From a virus: 46,283 nucleotides of DNA. The notes below the pieces were generated by a model. It was given only the letters and a program-made list of their open reading frames with translations. It did not search any database and was not told the DNA's origin. Shown here in pieces: positions 1-6,885 of this stretch. The stretch covers positions 1-46,283 of the IMG/VR virus record IMGVR_UViG_3300010354_007935; one strand, 5' to 3'. The translations under genes were made by a program, and so were the position numbers. How positions within the stretch are numbered: the stretch's first letter is position 1; the number at the start of each line of letters is the position of its first letter.

Positions 1-643
1 CAATAATGTGCCCACCGAGGCCATGAGCCGCATCGGCACACTCAATGATTGCACTGAGTTGAGGATACCCAACACCAGTTTGTATACGAGTAGTACATAC
101 ACTCCCAGGACCAATACCAACTTTAACGATATCTGCTCCACGTAAAATTAACTCCTGTGTCATGTCTGCGGTAACAACGTTACCTGCAATAATAGTGCAA
201 TGGGGAAACGTTTCTCTAACTTTTTGAACATAGTCACCAAAGCGTTCTTGGTAACCGTTAGCAACATCAATGCAAACAAAATGTATTTCAGGATATGCAT
301 TTATAGTTTGACGTAATTTTAAAAAATCATTATCACTAGTTCCTGTGCTGACAGCAAAATAATTACCGCCAATATCTTCTACAGTTGTGTCAAAATATTC
401 TATGTTGATATTTTTTACTAAACAGGTAAACATTCTATGCCTGTATAGTGCGTGAGCCATATCAAGTGTACCAACACCGTCCATATTGGATGCCATAATT
501 GGAACGCCAGTCCACTCTGTTTTACTATGTCGAAATTTATAGGTACGATTTAAGTCTACTTCTTTACGACTAGAAAGTGTACTGCGTTTAGGACGAATAA
601 GTACGTCTTTAAAATCTAATTTAATTTCGTCTTCAATTCTCAT
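1..643 (-). CDS. guaC: GMP reductase, C-terminal part cut off by the window edge
   Basis: GMP reductase catalyses NADPH-dependent deamination of GMP to IMP in purine interconversion. Translating the minus strand from the ATG at 643 gives 214 residues that run off the window. The IMPDH/GMPR barrel signature is clear: [12 protein letters not shown] near residues 48-59, an AGNVVTAD loop near 153-160, and the catalytic loop [11 protein letters not shown] with the thioimidate cysteine at about Cys183, close to E. coli GuaC Cys186. No CBS domains interrupt the barrel, which favours GuaC over IMP dehydrogenase. Roughly the last 130 residues should lie beyond position 1. Its ATG overlaps the stop of the upstream phosphoribosyltransferase as ATGA, so the two are probably translationally coupled. 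GuaC is uncommon in phages. Confidence 0.88.
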   Translation of the reverse strand, partial: MRIEDEIKLDFKDVLIRPKRSTLSSRKEVDLNRTYKFRHSKTEWTGVPIMASNMDGVGTLDMAHALYRHRMFTCLVKNINIEYFDTTVEDIGGNYFAVSTGTSDNDFLKLRQTINAYPEIHFVCIDVANGYQERFGDYVQKVRETFPHCTIIAGNVVTADMTQELILRGADIVKVGIGPGSVCTTRIQTGVGYPQLSAIIECADAAHGLGGHII

Positions 644-1233
644 TGTTCCCACCATGCTTCATACGGGAATTCAATCCATACGTCGTTTTCAGCTTTGTTT
701 ACTTCCATACCAACAAAGTCCATACCTATTCTACATTTACTAGATAGGTTATCGACAAGGACTGCAAATTTTACATTATTATTCCAAACATGTTCCCAAT
801 CAGGATCATCAGGTAAACAACTTGCTGGCCAGTCATTCATAATCCAATTAAAGGTAGCACCGGTATCGTTAATATCGTCAACCACAAGAATATTTTTGTA
901 ACTGGGCGGCTCGGGCATTTCTAATAGACTCGATGCGGCCTCTAATACTGCACCGATGTCGTTTTCATCGTCAACATGAATTTCTTGTTTAGGATAGCCA
1001 AATGCGTCTTCAGCCATACCGCAGTCACTAACACATTCGCCGCCGTCACGCAGACTAACTTGCAAAGGTTTCATAGGAACATTTAGGTAATGGCTAATCA
1101 TGACAGCAGGCACTAACCCTCCACGGCTAATACCTACAACATAGTCTGGTCTCCAGCCACTATTACCAATATCTCTACAAAGTTTAGCAACTAACTTTTT
1201 TAAGTCTCGATCTTTAAGGATTAGCTTGTTCAT
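640..1233 (-). CDS. Purine (guanine/xanthine-type) phosphoribosyltransferase
   Basis: This 197-residue type I phosphoribosyltransferase would join a purine base to PRPP to form a nucleotide. The PRPP-binding signature [11 protein letters not shown] lies at residues 117-127, and an N-terminal [10 protein letters not shown] loop near 34-43 matches the hood and PPi loop of Gpt-like enzymes. The C-terminus ends in a WIEFPYE segment resembling the W-x-FPWE tail of bacterial xanthine-guanine phosphoribosyltransferase, so guanine or xanthine is the likeliest substrate. That assignment is inference; hypoxanthine or another base is possible. The gene overlaps folE upstream (ATGA at 1230-1233) and guaC downstream (ATGA at 640-643), forming a coupled three-gene guanine cassette. 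Confidence 0.8.
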   Translation of the reverse strand: MNKLILKDRDLKKLVAKLCRDIGNSGWRPDYVVGISRGGLVPAVMISHYLNVPMKPLQVSLRDGGECVSDCGMAEDAFGYPKQEIHVDDENDIGAVLEAASSLLEMPEPPSYKNILVVDDINDTGATFNWIMNDWPASCLPDDPDWEHVWNNNVKFAVLVDNLSSKCRIGMDFVGMEVNKAENDVWIEFPYEAWWEQ

Positions 1234-1976
1234 CGTGGTGCAAATTCCTGTTGCATTTTAATATTGTCAAAGAATTCTTTCTTTGTTCCTATATCGTCTT
1301 TAAAAGCACCTTTGAGTACAGTAGTTTGTGTAAGACTACTATGTGCCATAATACCACGATTCTCACAACATCCGTGAGTGGCTTGGATATACACGCCTAA
1401 GTCTTTTGCGCCTGTGGCTTTTTCGATTTCCCTAGCAATGTCATTGCAAAGTTCCTCCTGGAGAGTACCACGTCGGGCGCACCACTGTGCGATGCGGGTG
1501 TACTTGCTGAGACCGATAAGTTTCTGCGCGGCAATAATACCAATATAAGCAACGCCAACAACGGGTTGGTGATGATGGCTACACATACTGCGAAGCTCGC
1601 TGCGAACAACCAGCATACCAGAATAGCGGTCCTCCGAATCATTTGGAAATGCTGTTGCGTCTGGTGCTGGGTCATATCTTCCTGCCATTATTTCGTTAAA
1701 GTACATTTTAGCAAGGCGACGGGCTGTGCCTTTACTATTAGGATCGTTTTCACGATCAATCAGCAACCGATCAAGCACCAGTTCAAATGCTGGTGTAGCT
1801 TCGTCGATAAGTTTTTCTATGTCGCCTTCGTACAAGTAGTCACTGATGTTATCACCTGCCCAAAAGCGTTTGCCTTCGCGTCGCATCTTAAAACGAATGT
1901 GATCTCCTAAGTATGCTTCTGAATATCCACCGTCGCCTGCCATTGCGTCTAGTGCTGTTTCTTTTTTATTGGTCAT
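1230..1976 (-). CDS. folE: GTP cyclohydrolase I (FolE)
   Basis: FolE converts GTP to 7,8-dihydroneopterin triphosphate, the first step towards folate or 7-deazaguanines. The start at 1976 is set by AGGAG eight bases upstream; an in-frame ATG at 1997 lies inside a promoter -10 box and is unlikely to be used. The 248-residue product has the canonical zinc and active-site motifs: MCSHHH with Cys132 and His135, IGLSKYTRIAQ, CARRGTLQEEL, and ATHGCCENRG with Cys203. The family usually has about 220 residues; the extra length is N-terminal. It heads the folE-phosphoribosyltransferase-guaC cassette behind its own sigma70-like promoter. Because QueD, QueC and a DpdA-like enzyme are nearby, a role in 7-deazaguanine synthesis is more likely than folate. 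Confidence 0.93.
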   Translation of the reverse strand: MTNKKETALDAMAGDGGYSEAYLGDHIRFKMRREGKRFWAGDNISDYLYEGDIEKLIDEATPAFELVLDRLLIDRENDPNSKGTARRLAKMYFNEIMAGRYDPAPDATAFPNDSEDRYSGMLVVRSELRSMCSHHHQPVVGVAYIGIIAAQKLIGLSKYTRIAQWCARRGTLQEELCNDIAREIEKATGAKDLGVYIQATHGCCENRGIMAHSSLTQTTVLKGAFKDDIGTKKEFFDNIKMQQEFAPR

Positions 1977-1995
1977 TGTTTCTCCTATCCGTAAC

Positions 1996-2025
1996 ATTAT
2001 ACAGATGTATTTAGGTCCTGGTCAA
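1996..2025 (-). promoter_or_regulatory. Sigma70-like promoter for folE cassette
   Basis: On the minus strand, -35 TTGACC (2020-2025) and -10 TATAAT (1996-2001) are separated by 18 bases, placing the start about 13 bases before the FolE ATG. A CTAAATA late-type box (2008-2014) lies in the spacer and contains the TAA stop of the upstream gene. Confidence 0.65.
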
Positions 2026-2220
2026 GTTTTTAACTCTTTTTCGGCATTCTTCTTTAACTTCTTTCGGAATATCAGGATGCCATTCTGCCATTCCGCAATC
2101 ATAAATTCTAACTTTTTCCTCGGGCATAGGTATTGACGCCAATAAAATTACCCAACCAATCGAAGCAACAATGGCACCTATAATGTATTTCACAATCTCT
2201 CGCTTAACAGGATCCTGCAT
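2011..2220 (-). CDS. Small membrane-anchored phage protein
   Basis: This 69-residue protein has one hydrophobic segment (about residues 10-31), followed by a soluble tail with two cysteines and the motif YDCGMAEWHPDIP, which I recall as recurrent in small proteins of marine T4-like phages. Its function is unknown. The N-terminus is probably inside, and the tail on the other side of the membrane. The start overlaps the preceding gene by 31 bases. Its last codons and TAA stop overlap the folE promoter. The hydrophobic segment and the conserved tail make a real gene likely. Confidence 0.7.
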   Translation of the reverse strand: MQDPVKREIVKYIIGAIVASIGWVILLASIPMPEEKVRIYDCGMAEWHPDIPKEVKEECRKRVKNLTRT

Positions 2221-2447
2221 AATTGTTCGTCTTTTTTAGTTTTAAAATGAAACTCCATGAAATCTTCAAACGGGTGATATATAAATCTATCACCAGGCAA
2301 ACCAAATACTTCAAGTACCATAGCGCAAGTTTCATTCCACCAAAATGTTCCTTGATTGTGCCAATCTACTCTGACACAGTAACTAAACTTGTTTACGGTA
2401 ATTACCTTTTTCGGGGATAACGTGTCTAACTCCTCCTCTTGGATCAT
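2190..2447 (-). CDS. Hypothetical phage protein overlapping the HIT gene
   Basis: The 85-residue product is not recognised. It is rich in aromatic residues (YCVRVDWHNQGTFWWNE region) and looks like a compact alpha/beta fold with no membrane segment. The only plausible start is the ATG at 2447, preceded by AAAGGAGAT. This places the first 22 codons inside the 3' end of the HIT gene in another frame, where the same bases encode the conserved RRKGDMDDP stretch. No later ATG, GTG or TTG fits. The downstream gene overlaps its end by 31 bases, so three genes are chained by overlaps. Confidence 0.7.
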   Translation of the reverse strand: MIQEEELDTLSPKKVITVNKFSYCVRVDWHNQGTFWWNETCAMVLEVFGLPGDRFIYHPFEDFMEFHFKTKKDEQLCRILLSERL

Positions 2448-2760
2448 CCATATCTCCTTTACGTCGTGGAATCATGTGTATATGTGGATACATTACAGTT
2501 TGCCCTGCCGACTCTCCAACATTTTGACCAATATTAAATCCGTCCCACCGTCCTGACTCTACACCTTCGTAACCAAATTTATATGCGGCTTTAAAACATG
2601 GCCACAAACAACCTGGTTCTAAAGTTGTTGGTACAAATAACAAATGCCCCTCCGTTACCGGATAGGCATCTCGAAAAACCCAATAGTCGTTGCTTCGGAA
2701 TTCAATTTCTTTCCACGGTGCTACTCCGTTATCTAGTGCGTTTATTAGATCGTTCTTCAT
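2383..2760 (-). CDS. HIT-family (histidine triad) nucleotide hydrolase-like protein
   Basis: HIT proteins hydrolyse or transfer nucleoside phosphates through a nucleophilic histidine; Ap4A-type dinucleotides are common substrates. The 125-residue protein has the family's EGHLLFVPT strand (about 37-45), an NIGQNVGESAGQTV stretch and the triad region YPHIHMIPRRKGD (91-103). The first histidine of the usual H-x-H-x-H is tyrosine (Tyr91), while the nucleophile position His93 and His95 are kept. The following DPRGGVRHVIP motif matches the phage and bacterial Ap4A-hydrolase-like subgroup. A role in removing alarmone-type dinucleotides or in nucleotide salvage is possible. The gene overlaps both neighbours. 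Confidence 0.83.
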   Translation of the reverse strand: MKNDLINALDNGVAPWKEIEFRSNDYWVFRDAYPVTEGHLLFVPTTLEPGCLWPCFKAAYKFGYEGVESGRWDGFNIGQNVGESAGQTVMYPHIHMIPRRKGDMDDPRGGVRHVIPEKGNYRKQV

Positions 2761-2923
2761 CTTTCATTACCTTAATTTCGTCTTGTAAATAGGCCTTATA
2801 TTCGGATAATACTTCTAATTTACGACCAGAATTTTCTCCGCCTTCGAGTAAAAGTTTTTTAATATCATCTTCCACTCGTTTAATTTTGTCTTCAAGATCC
2901 TGAATAGTAATTTCTTCGCTCAT
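2729..2923 (-). CDS. Small coiled-coil phage protein
   Basis: This 64-residue, highly charged protein is almost entirely predicted helix and coiled coil, with heptad-like leucine and isoleucine spacing through residues 7-55 and a LEVLSEYKAYLQDE core. I recall similar short helical proteins in marine T4-like phages, but no function is known. It overlaps the HIT gene start by 32 bases and the upstream gene by ATGA at 2920-2923, so it sits in a translationally coupled run. Confidence 0.72.
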   Translation of the reverse strand: MSEEITIQDLEDKIKRVEDDIKKLLLEGGENSGRKLEVLSEYKAYLQDEIKVMKDEERSNKRTR

Positions 2924-3156
2924 ACGGTTAATCCATATGCAAGGGCTTGCAGTTCTTCTTTAGTCATATTAAAACTATATGTGCTAGTATCTGAAACTTC
3001 TCCTTTATCATTAAGGCTTTCTTGAATCAGATCAATAGCAAATAGTCCTTTGGGATTGATACTTTCCCATTTTTCCATACGCAAGCGAAAGCCATCGCTT
3101 TCTTTAATAATCATTTCTTTTGCTGTACTAGCAACATCAGGGTGTAAGTTTCTCAT
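2920..3156 (-). CDS. Conserved small phage protein
   Basis: The 78-residue protein is not assigned a function. It has a charged N-terminal helix, a beta-like middle section (WESINPKGLFAIDLI) and a C-terminal TKEELQALAYGLTV helix. There is no membrane segment or cysteine cluster. It is joined by ATGA overlaps to both neighbours (2920-2923 and 3153-3156), which supports it as a genuine member of the operon. Nothing in the sequence indicates its role. Confidence 0.72.
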   Translation of the reverse strand: MRNLHPDVASTAKEMIIKESDGFRLRMEKWESINPKGLFAIDLIQESLNDKGEVSDTSTYSFNMTKEELQALAYGLTV

Positions 3157-3404
3157 TGTAGGTTCCTTTTGTGGTCTTCGTTGTTGAAAAAATTGTCAAG
3201 TTTTTCTAAAACTTCATCTGACAGTTCTTCGATGTCATCTTCGCTAAGTGGTCGGCTTCGAGCTTCGAGCTCTTCTGGAGTAAGTTCAGTAAACATAGTT
3301 GTAATTTCTTTGACGAACTCATCTAGTTCTTCTTGACTACCTTCGAAGTTATCGAAACATCCGGGTACAAATTCAATTTTAAGAGGTTTCTTTTCATCAG
3401 TCAT
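3153..3404 (-). CDS. Small acidic phage protein
   Basis: This 83-residue protein is strongly acidic, with a Glu/Asp-rich helical second half (TPEELEARSRPLSEDDIEEL region), and ends in a basic NEDHKRNLQ tail. Such acidic proteins may mimic nucleic acid or act as adaptors, but nothing specific supports this. The start at 3404 follows the stop of the tail-fibre-like gene by one base, and the end overlaps the next gene by ATGA, so it belongs to the same transcript. Confidence 0.7.
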   Translation of the reverse strand: MTDEKKPLKIEFVPGCFDNFEGSQEELDEFVKEITTMFTELTPEELEARSRPLSEDDIEELSDEVLEKLDNFFNNEDHKRNLQ

Positions 3405-3405
3405 T

Positions 3406-3801
3406 TTATTCGCCTTTTAATGATTCCCACATACGAGCCTTGCTTAATTCTTTAATGTATTCATCGTACATTTTTTTAAGTTTAGGATGCTTAGCCTCTA
3501 GTTTAACATCTCTTTCGGGAATTTGCAAGACCTGTTCAATTGTGTTTAACCGTTCTTCTAAGTCTCGACCGTTTATAACCACGTTTCCTTTGACTTCGAG
3601 AGAAGCATTTTTTTCCAGGATAACTTTTTCTTCACCGTGCGGAATTGTCAAAATAGCATTTTGATTTGAACTAACAAAGTTTGTACTAGAGTTAACCCAA
3701 CTTGTACCATTTGTTCCGCTTGCGGTCAGGAACTGCCCGGCAGTTCCGGAATAGTTAATTTTGTAATTTGGCGGATTTCCGGTATTCAAAGTATTTGCCA
3801 T
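3406..3801 (-). CDS. Tail-fibre-like phage structural protein
   Basis: The 131-residue protein has an N-terminal segment rich in Gly, Ser, Thr and Asn with the sequence GTAGQFLTASGTNGTSWVN, which resembles the repeated element that opens many phage tail-fibre proteins. A beta-rich middle follows (EKNASLEVKGNVVINGRDL), then a helical LEERLNTIEQVLQ stretch that could trimerise, and a charged C-terminus. A virion surface component is likely, but attachment to the tail is inference. The start overlaps the cupin gene by 47 bases. It is paired with a similar protein two genes upstream (4218-4664). Confidence 0.68.
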   Translation of the reverse strand: MANTLNTGNPPNYKINYSGTAGQFLTASGTNGTSWVNSSTNFVSSNQNAILTIPHGEEKVILEKNASLEVKGNVVINGRDLEERLNTIEQVLQIPERDVKLEAKHPKLKKMYDEYIKELSKARMWESLKGE

Positions 3802-4243
3802 TTTCCATCCATTTGTTCTTTACGAGAAATCCCCATTCTCGTTTGTGCGGCCCAGGCATAAACAATGTCCAACATTCGATACCTTCGGCTAGTTCTATTC
3901 TATGATAGCTGTTAGCAGAGCAAGTGCGAAAATGACCCGGGCCTCTCCAATGACACATCTCAGCAATTTTCCCCCCGTTTTTATCAAATACAGGAACCCA
4001 CTCGTAATACCCGCCTTTAAGTATTAGTGTAGCATATGGCCAAGGATGATCATGAACATCGTCGGGGTCAGATTTTAAAAACTTGTGTAAAAACACGTTA
4101 AATGGAAACCATGACCTGTCTTTAAGAAAAACATAGTATCTTTCCAAATAAGGTTCATTTTCGAGTCTGTCCATAATAACACGTTTACGTCCGCGTCGTT
4201 CCATAAATTCAAAGAACTTATTTTTTAGTGTTTGGATTATCAT
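3755..4243 (-). CDS. Cupin-fold metalloprotein
   Basis: This 162-residue protein is a single-domain cupin. The metal-binding motif HDHPWPY is at residues 64-70, followed by a second-strand motif ending at YHRIEL (His114). The family binds a divalent metal, but activity (isomerase, dioxygenase or sugar-binding) cannot be read from the motifs. In marine phages such cupins often lie near glycosyltransferases and fibre genes, as here: the glycosyltransferase at 4615-5691 is two genes upstream. A part in building or modifying a sugar is possible. It overlaps both neighbouring fibre-like genes by 26 and 47 bases. Confidence 0.78.
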   Translation of the reverse strand: MIIQTLKNKFFEFMERRGRKRVIMDRLENEPYLERYYVFLKDRSWFPFNVFLHKFLKSDPDDVHDHPWPYATLILKGGYYEWVPVFDKNGGKIAEMCHWRGPGHFRTCSANSYHRIELAEGIECWTLFMPGPHKREWGFLVKNKWMENGKYFEYRKSAKLQN

Positions 4244-4664
4244 AATCGTCCTTCACAAGATAATACGTAGTTTTAAATTTTTCAAATGCAATTTTAAGAC
4301 CTGGATATACTTCACACATTTTTTGTACTCGACTCCAATCAGGAAAATGATGTTTCCATTCGGAGTTCATAATGCTCTCCAAATTAGATATATCAAATGT
4401 GCTTATAGTTGCAGTTCCACTAGTAGTAGAGATAGTAGCATATCCACCAGCTCCGCCAATAGTTGAAATACCACTTGTACCAACAGCACCAATTGAATAA
4501 ACAGGAGAACTGGTTAGACCGGTAATTGTTATTGTGTCTGACGCAGATAGTCCACTACTCAAATTGATAGAACTAAAATCTATAGTATCAGCAGATGATC
4601 CTATAGTAATAGTATCAATTTGCGATTGTGTTAAGTAACCCGGTTGCTGAGAAAAAGTGCTCAT
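4218..4664 (-). CDS. Fibre-like phage structural protein with conserved C-terminal domain
   Basis: The 148-residue protein begins with a low-complexity Ser/Thr/Gly/Ile region of beta-solenoid or fibre character (about residues 15-95) and ends in a compact domain, HHFPDWSRVQKMCEVYPG followed by an amphipathic FEKFKTTYYLVKDDYD segment. I recall this C-terminal domain at the ends of several marine T4-like phage proteins, where it is of unknown function. The start at 4664 has GGAG at a suitable distance, although it lies 50 bases inside the glycosyltransferase gene. It is probably a virion component; the partner at 3406-3801 has the same fibre-then-helix layout. Confidence 0.68.
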   Translation of the reverse strand: MSTFSQQPGYLTQSQIDTITIGSSADTIDFSSINLSSGLSASDTITITGLTSSPVYSIGAVGTSGISTIGGAGGYATISTTSGTATISTFDISNLESIMNSEWKHHFPDWSRVQKMCEVYPGLKIAFEKFKTTYYLVKDDYDNPNTKK

Positions 4665-5691
4665 GTAAAGACTCCGTTTGTTGTTTAAGCTGTGGAAGTC
4701 TCGATTCGTAATAGTCCATATGACTCATTATTGCTCTGCATAAATCAGGTCTATAAACATTATAAGCATCCCAGCTTTCTGTCCATTTGCTTTGATATTT
4801 AAAAATATTAAAATACATCTCTGTGTAACTGAGTCTATCAGGAACCATAGGAATAGCGTCTACTACTGCGCCTTCGTAACAACTAATGCCTAAAGTTTCT
4901 TGTAGGTTGGCAGAAAAAACTAACTTGGCCTCGCCTAACAACGTGTGATATTCATGTTTTGTTAATTTTTGATCCTGACACACTACAAATTCATATTGTG
5001 GTAAGTGTGTAGCTAAGTCTCGAAAGATCTCAACTTGCTTCTCTGGAGCGATCCTATGAGGGAAAAGGATCAAGTCACGTTTCTTCATGCCTTTATATGG
5101 TGCCAATGTATCTAGCATATATTCCATTGGCCAGCCTGTGCGTACAATTTTACCATCTTTTATATATGAAAGTTTTGCTGTTTCAAAATCTATACCTAAT
5201 AGATTATGACAAAACATTTCAATATGAAAGTCTGTGGCAAAATAGTTATGGTCGATAGCATGAAAGAAACTTTTTTCAGCATAACGTACCCACGGAGCGT
5301 TGCCAATAAGGCGTCCTAAAAAGTCTTGAGGATCATAGCTACCAGCATGCCATAGTGCGTGAATAGTTACAGGTATCTGTAACAGTTCACTCATATATTT
5401 TAAGTTTATGATACCAGGATGCCAAGCATCAGTAAACAAAAAATGATCGCCAGGCTTAACTGCTCCGGATGTAAATAAGCGACTAAATTCCTCAACTTGA
5501 CGAGACTTGTATATATTAGTCCCGCCAAAATTGAGAAAGGCACCAGGAGTAGTGGCACTAGGAATATCTTCAGGACCAGAGATAACTTGAATCTCATGTC
5601 CTGCCCTTTTAAAAATTTTGGGTACATGTTCTTTCCATTGTGCAGTATATCGAGTTTCAACTGCTTCTAAGTCTACAACATAAACGGTCAT
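4615..5691 (-). CDS. GT-B fold glycosyltransferase
   Basis: The 358-residue protein has two Rossmann-like halves. The C-terminal half carries the retaining GT4-like nucleotide-sugar site: PHRIAPEKQ with Arg213 and Lys218, then an E-x7-E motif, ETLGISCYE, with Glu265 and Glu273. It should transfer a sugar from an activated donor. The acceptor is unknown: phage DNA, virion protein or host lipopolysaccharide are all possible. Neighbouring genes include a cupin, two fibre-like proteins, a Gfo/Idh/MocA oxidoreductase, an MDR dehydrogenase and, further upstream, a UDP-sugar dehydrogenase, which suggests a sugar-modification theme. It overlaps the upstream gene by ATGA. Confidence 0.85.
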   Translation of the reverse strand: MTVYVVDLEAVETRYTAQWKEHVPKIFKRAGHEIQVISGPEDIPSATTPGAFLNFGGTNIYKSRQVEEFSRLFTSGAVKPGDHFLFTDAWHPGIINLKYMSELLQIPVTIHALWHAGSYDPQDFLGRLIGNAPWVRYAEKSFFHAIDHNYFATDFHIEMFCHNLLGIDFETAKLSYIKDGKIVRTGWPMEYMLDTLAPYKGMKKRDLILFPHRIAPEKQVEIFRDLATHLPQYEFVVCQDQKLTKHEYHTLLGEAKLVFSANLQETLGISCYEGAVVDAIPMVPDRLSYTEMYFNIFKYQSKWTESWDAYNVYRPDLCRAIMSHMDYYESRLPQLKQQTESLHEHFFSATGLLNTIAN

Positions 5692-5945
5692 TGTACATAC
5701 GACCTATTATTACCGCTACGGTTATATTCCCCACGAGGCTTACGTGTATTATCCCAAGCCTTCTTTGGCTTTAGACTTTTTTCGTAGTTGCGCCATACCC
5801 AACTTGCTCTGTTATAAAGATCAGCTTCGTTAAACGGAGCCATTTCCATGCAACAAAAGTTGCGGAATGATTCCAAATCGTCAAAGATTTTGACAATATC
5901 CGGACGTTCACTGAAATAAGAAATTTCTTTATAATTTTTAGCCAT
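5688..5945 (-). CDS. Conserved small phage protein
   Basis: This 85-residue basic protein contains the pattern FRNFCCMEMAPFNEADLYNR followed by a Trp-rich WVWRNYEK segment, a pattern I recall from short marine T4-like phage proteins. The C-terminus is Arg/Asn/Gly-rich and probably disordered, so nucleic-acid contact is conceivable. The start has AAAGGAAAG upstream. It ends in an ATGA overlap with the glycosyltransferase. Function unknown. Confidence 0.75.
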   Translation of the reverse strand: MAKNYKEISYFSERPDIVKIFDDLESFRNFCCMEMAPFNEADLYNRASWVWRNYEKSLKPKKAWDNTRKPRGEYNRSGNNRSYVQ

Positions 5946-5959
5946 TATAGCTTTCCTTT

Positions 5960-6355
5960 TTAATACTTAATAAATGAACCATTTTCTCCGTCTTCGGAGA
6001 CCTCAATCCAAACTTCACGGTCTGGATACCTTGCATGAATCTGAGCGTATAAATCATCACTCATCATCTCGCAACTTTTATAATCTAACGACAATACACC
6101 TTCGTTGCTAGAATACAGTTTTTCGAGCCATCGCTTGAATTGTATAAATTCCACATCTCGGTCATTGTGGGTAACACTAAGATAAACCCTAAAATGAAAG
6201 ATATGGCGATGAGGATGGCCCAAGAACGAAACGTCATATTCGTCTCCAGTAGCTAAGTTGGGGTCAGTTAATGCCGCTGGGTATTTGTGAATACCTTCCT
6301 TACGAAATGTGACCCAAATCATTTTGTTAGGACGGATGTCTTGCTTAATAATCAT
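5960..6355 (-). CDS. queD: QueD-like 6-carboxytetrahydropterin synthase
   Basis: QueD converts dihydroneopterin triphosphate to 6-carboxy-tetrahydropterin, the second step of preQ0 synthesis. The start at 6355 is chosen because it makes an ATGA overlap with the preceding gene and has AGGA upstream. The 131-residue product shows a divergent pterin-synthase fold: HPHRHIFHF for the metal-binding His pair, DVEFIQFKRWL where the family has VDFxxLK, SCEMMSDDLYAQI in place of the PTAENLA helix, and IEVSEDGENGSF near the end, where the substrate-binding Glu lies. Divergence means that PTPS activity cannot be excluded. The FolE, QueC and DpdA-like genes in the same window support the 7-deazaguanine role. 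Confidence 0.82.
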   Translation of the reverse strand: MIIKQDIRPNKMIWVTFRKEGIHKYPAALTDPNLATGDEYDVSFLGHPHRHIFHFRVYLSVTHNDRDVEFIQFKRWLEKLYSSNEGVLSLDYKSCEMMSDDLYAQIHARYPDREVWIEVSEDGENGSFIKY

Positions 6356-6885
6356 GTTGGAGTATCCTGTGTATATTGATCCCAATAAGTGTATTTGTCT
6401 TTACTCATCAGGCTTGGAAGATGATGTGTCCAAACACCGGGATTGGTAGCACCCCAAGTGCGGTCATCGATTTTAAGTGTTGCATTGTAATTGTAAAGTT
6501 TAATGTAAGGCAACTTTACACTAATCATAGGAATAAATCTATCATGCTCGGTCCATCCATCTTCATGGATTTCTTCGGCATATTTTACATCAAAGTCTAA
6601 CGTAACCCAATAGCCGGCTTTAAGACAACCCATAATGCGGTCGTCCCAAGTTTTCCATTCTTCATAAGTGCTAGGATTAAAACTTTGGCTAGTACCAAAA
6701 TAAATTTGTTTGATTCGTTTAGACTCGTCTAGCATGGACTGTGTTTCATCTGCCTTACGCAGAATTTCTTCTAGAGGAGGAGTACCTACTACAAATAATG
6801 TGTACATTCCATAGGCAATCGTGTGTTCTACTTCGTAGCCTGTGAAGTATACAATACCTTGCCGTTCTTCTGTATTCAATCCCAT
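6352..6885 (-). CDS. Unassigned phage protein coupled to QueD
   Basis: This 177-residue protein of unknown function is well structured: FTGYEVEHTIAYGMYTLFVV near the start, a central WVTLDFDVKYAEE strand region, then VKLPYIKLYNYNATLKIDD and GATNPGVWTHHLPSL. I recall homologues in marine T4-like phages, often near the pterin synthase gene. The start at 6885 has GAGG upstream; a longer reading that would add a CGWC motif lies inside the MDR dehydrogenase and has no support. The stop overlaps the queD start as ATGA. Strict coupling to queD hints at a role in the deazaguanine pathway, but there is no radical-SAM CxxxCxxC motif, so it is not a normal QueE. Confidence 0.75.
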   Translation of the reverse strand: MGLNTEERQGIVYFTGYEVEHTIAYGMYTLFVVGTPPLEEILRKADETQSMLDESKRIKQIYFGTSQSFNPSTYEEWKTWDDRIMGCLKAGYWVTLDFDVKYAEEIHEDGWTEHDRFIPMISVKLPYIKLYNYNATLKIDDRTWGATNPGVWTHHLPSLMSKDKYTYWDQYTQDTPT

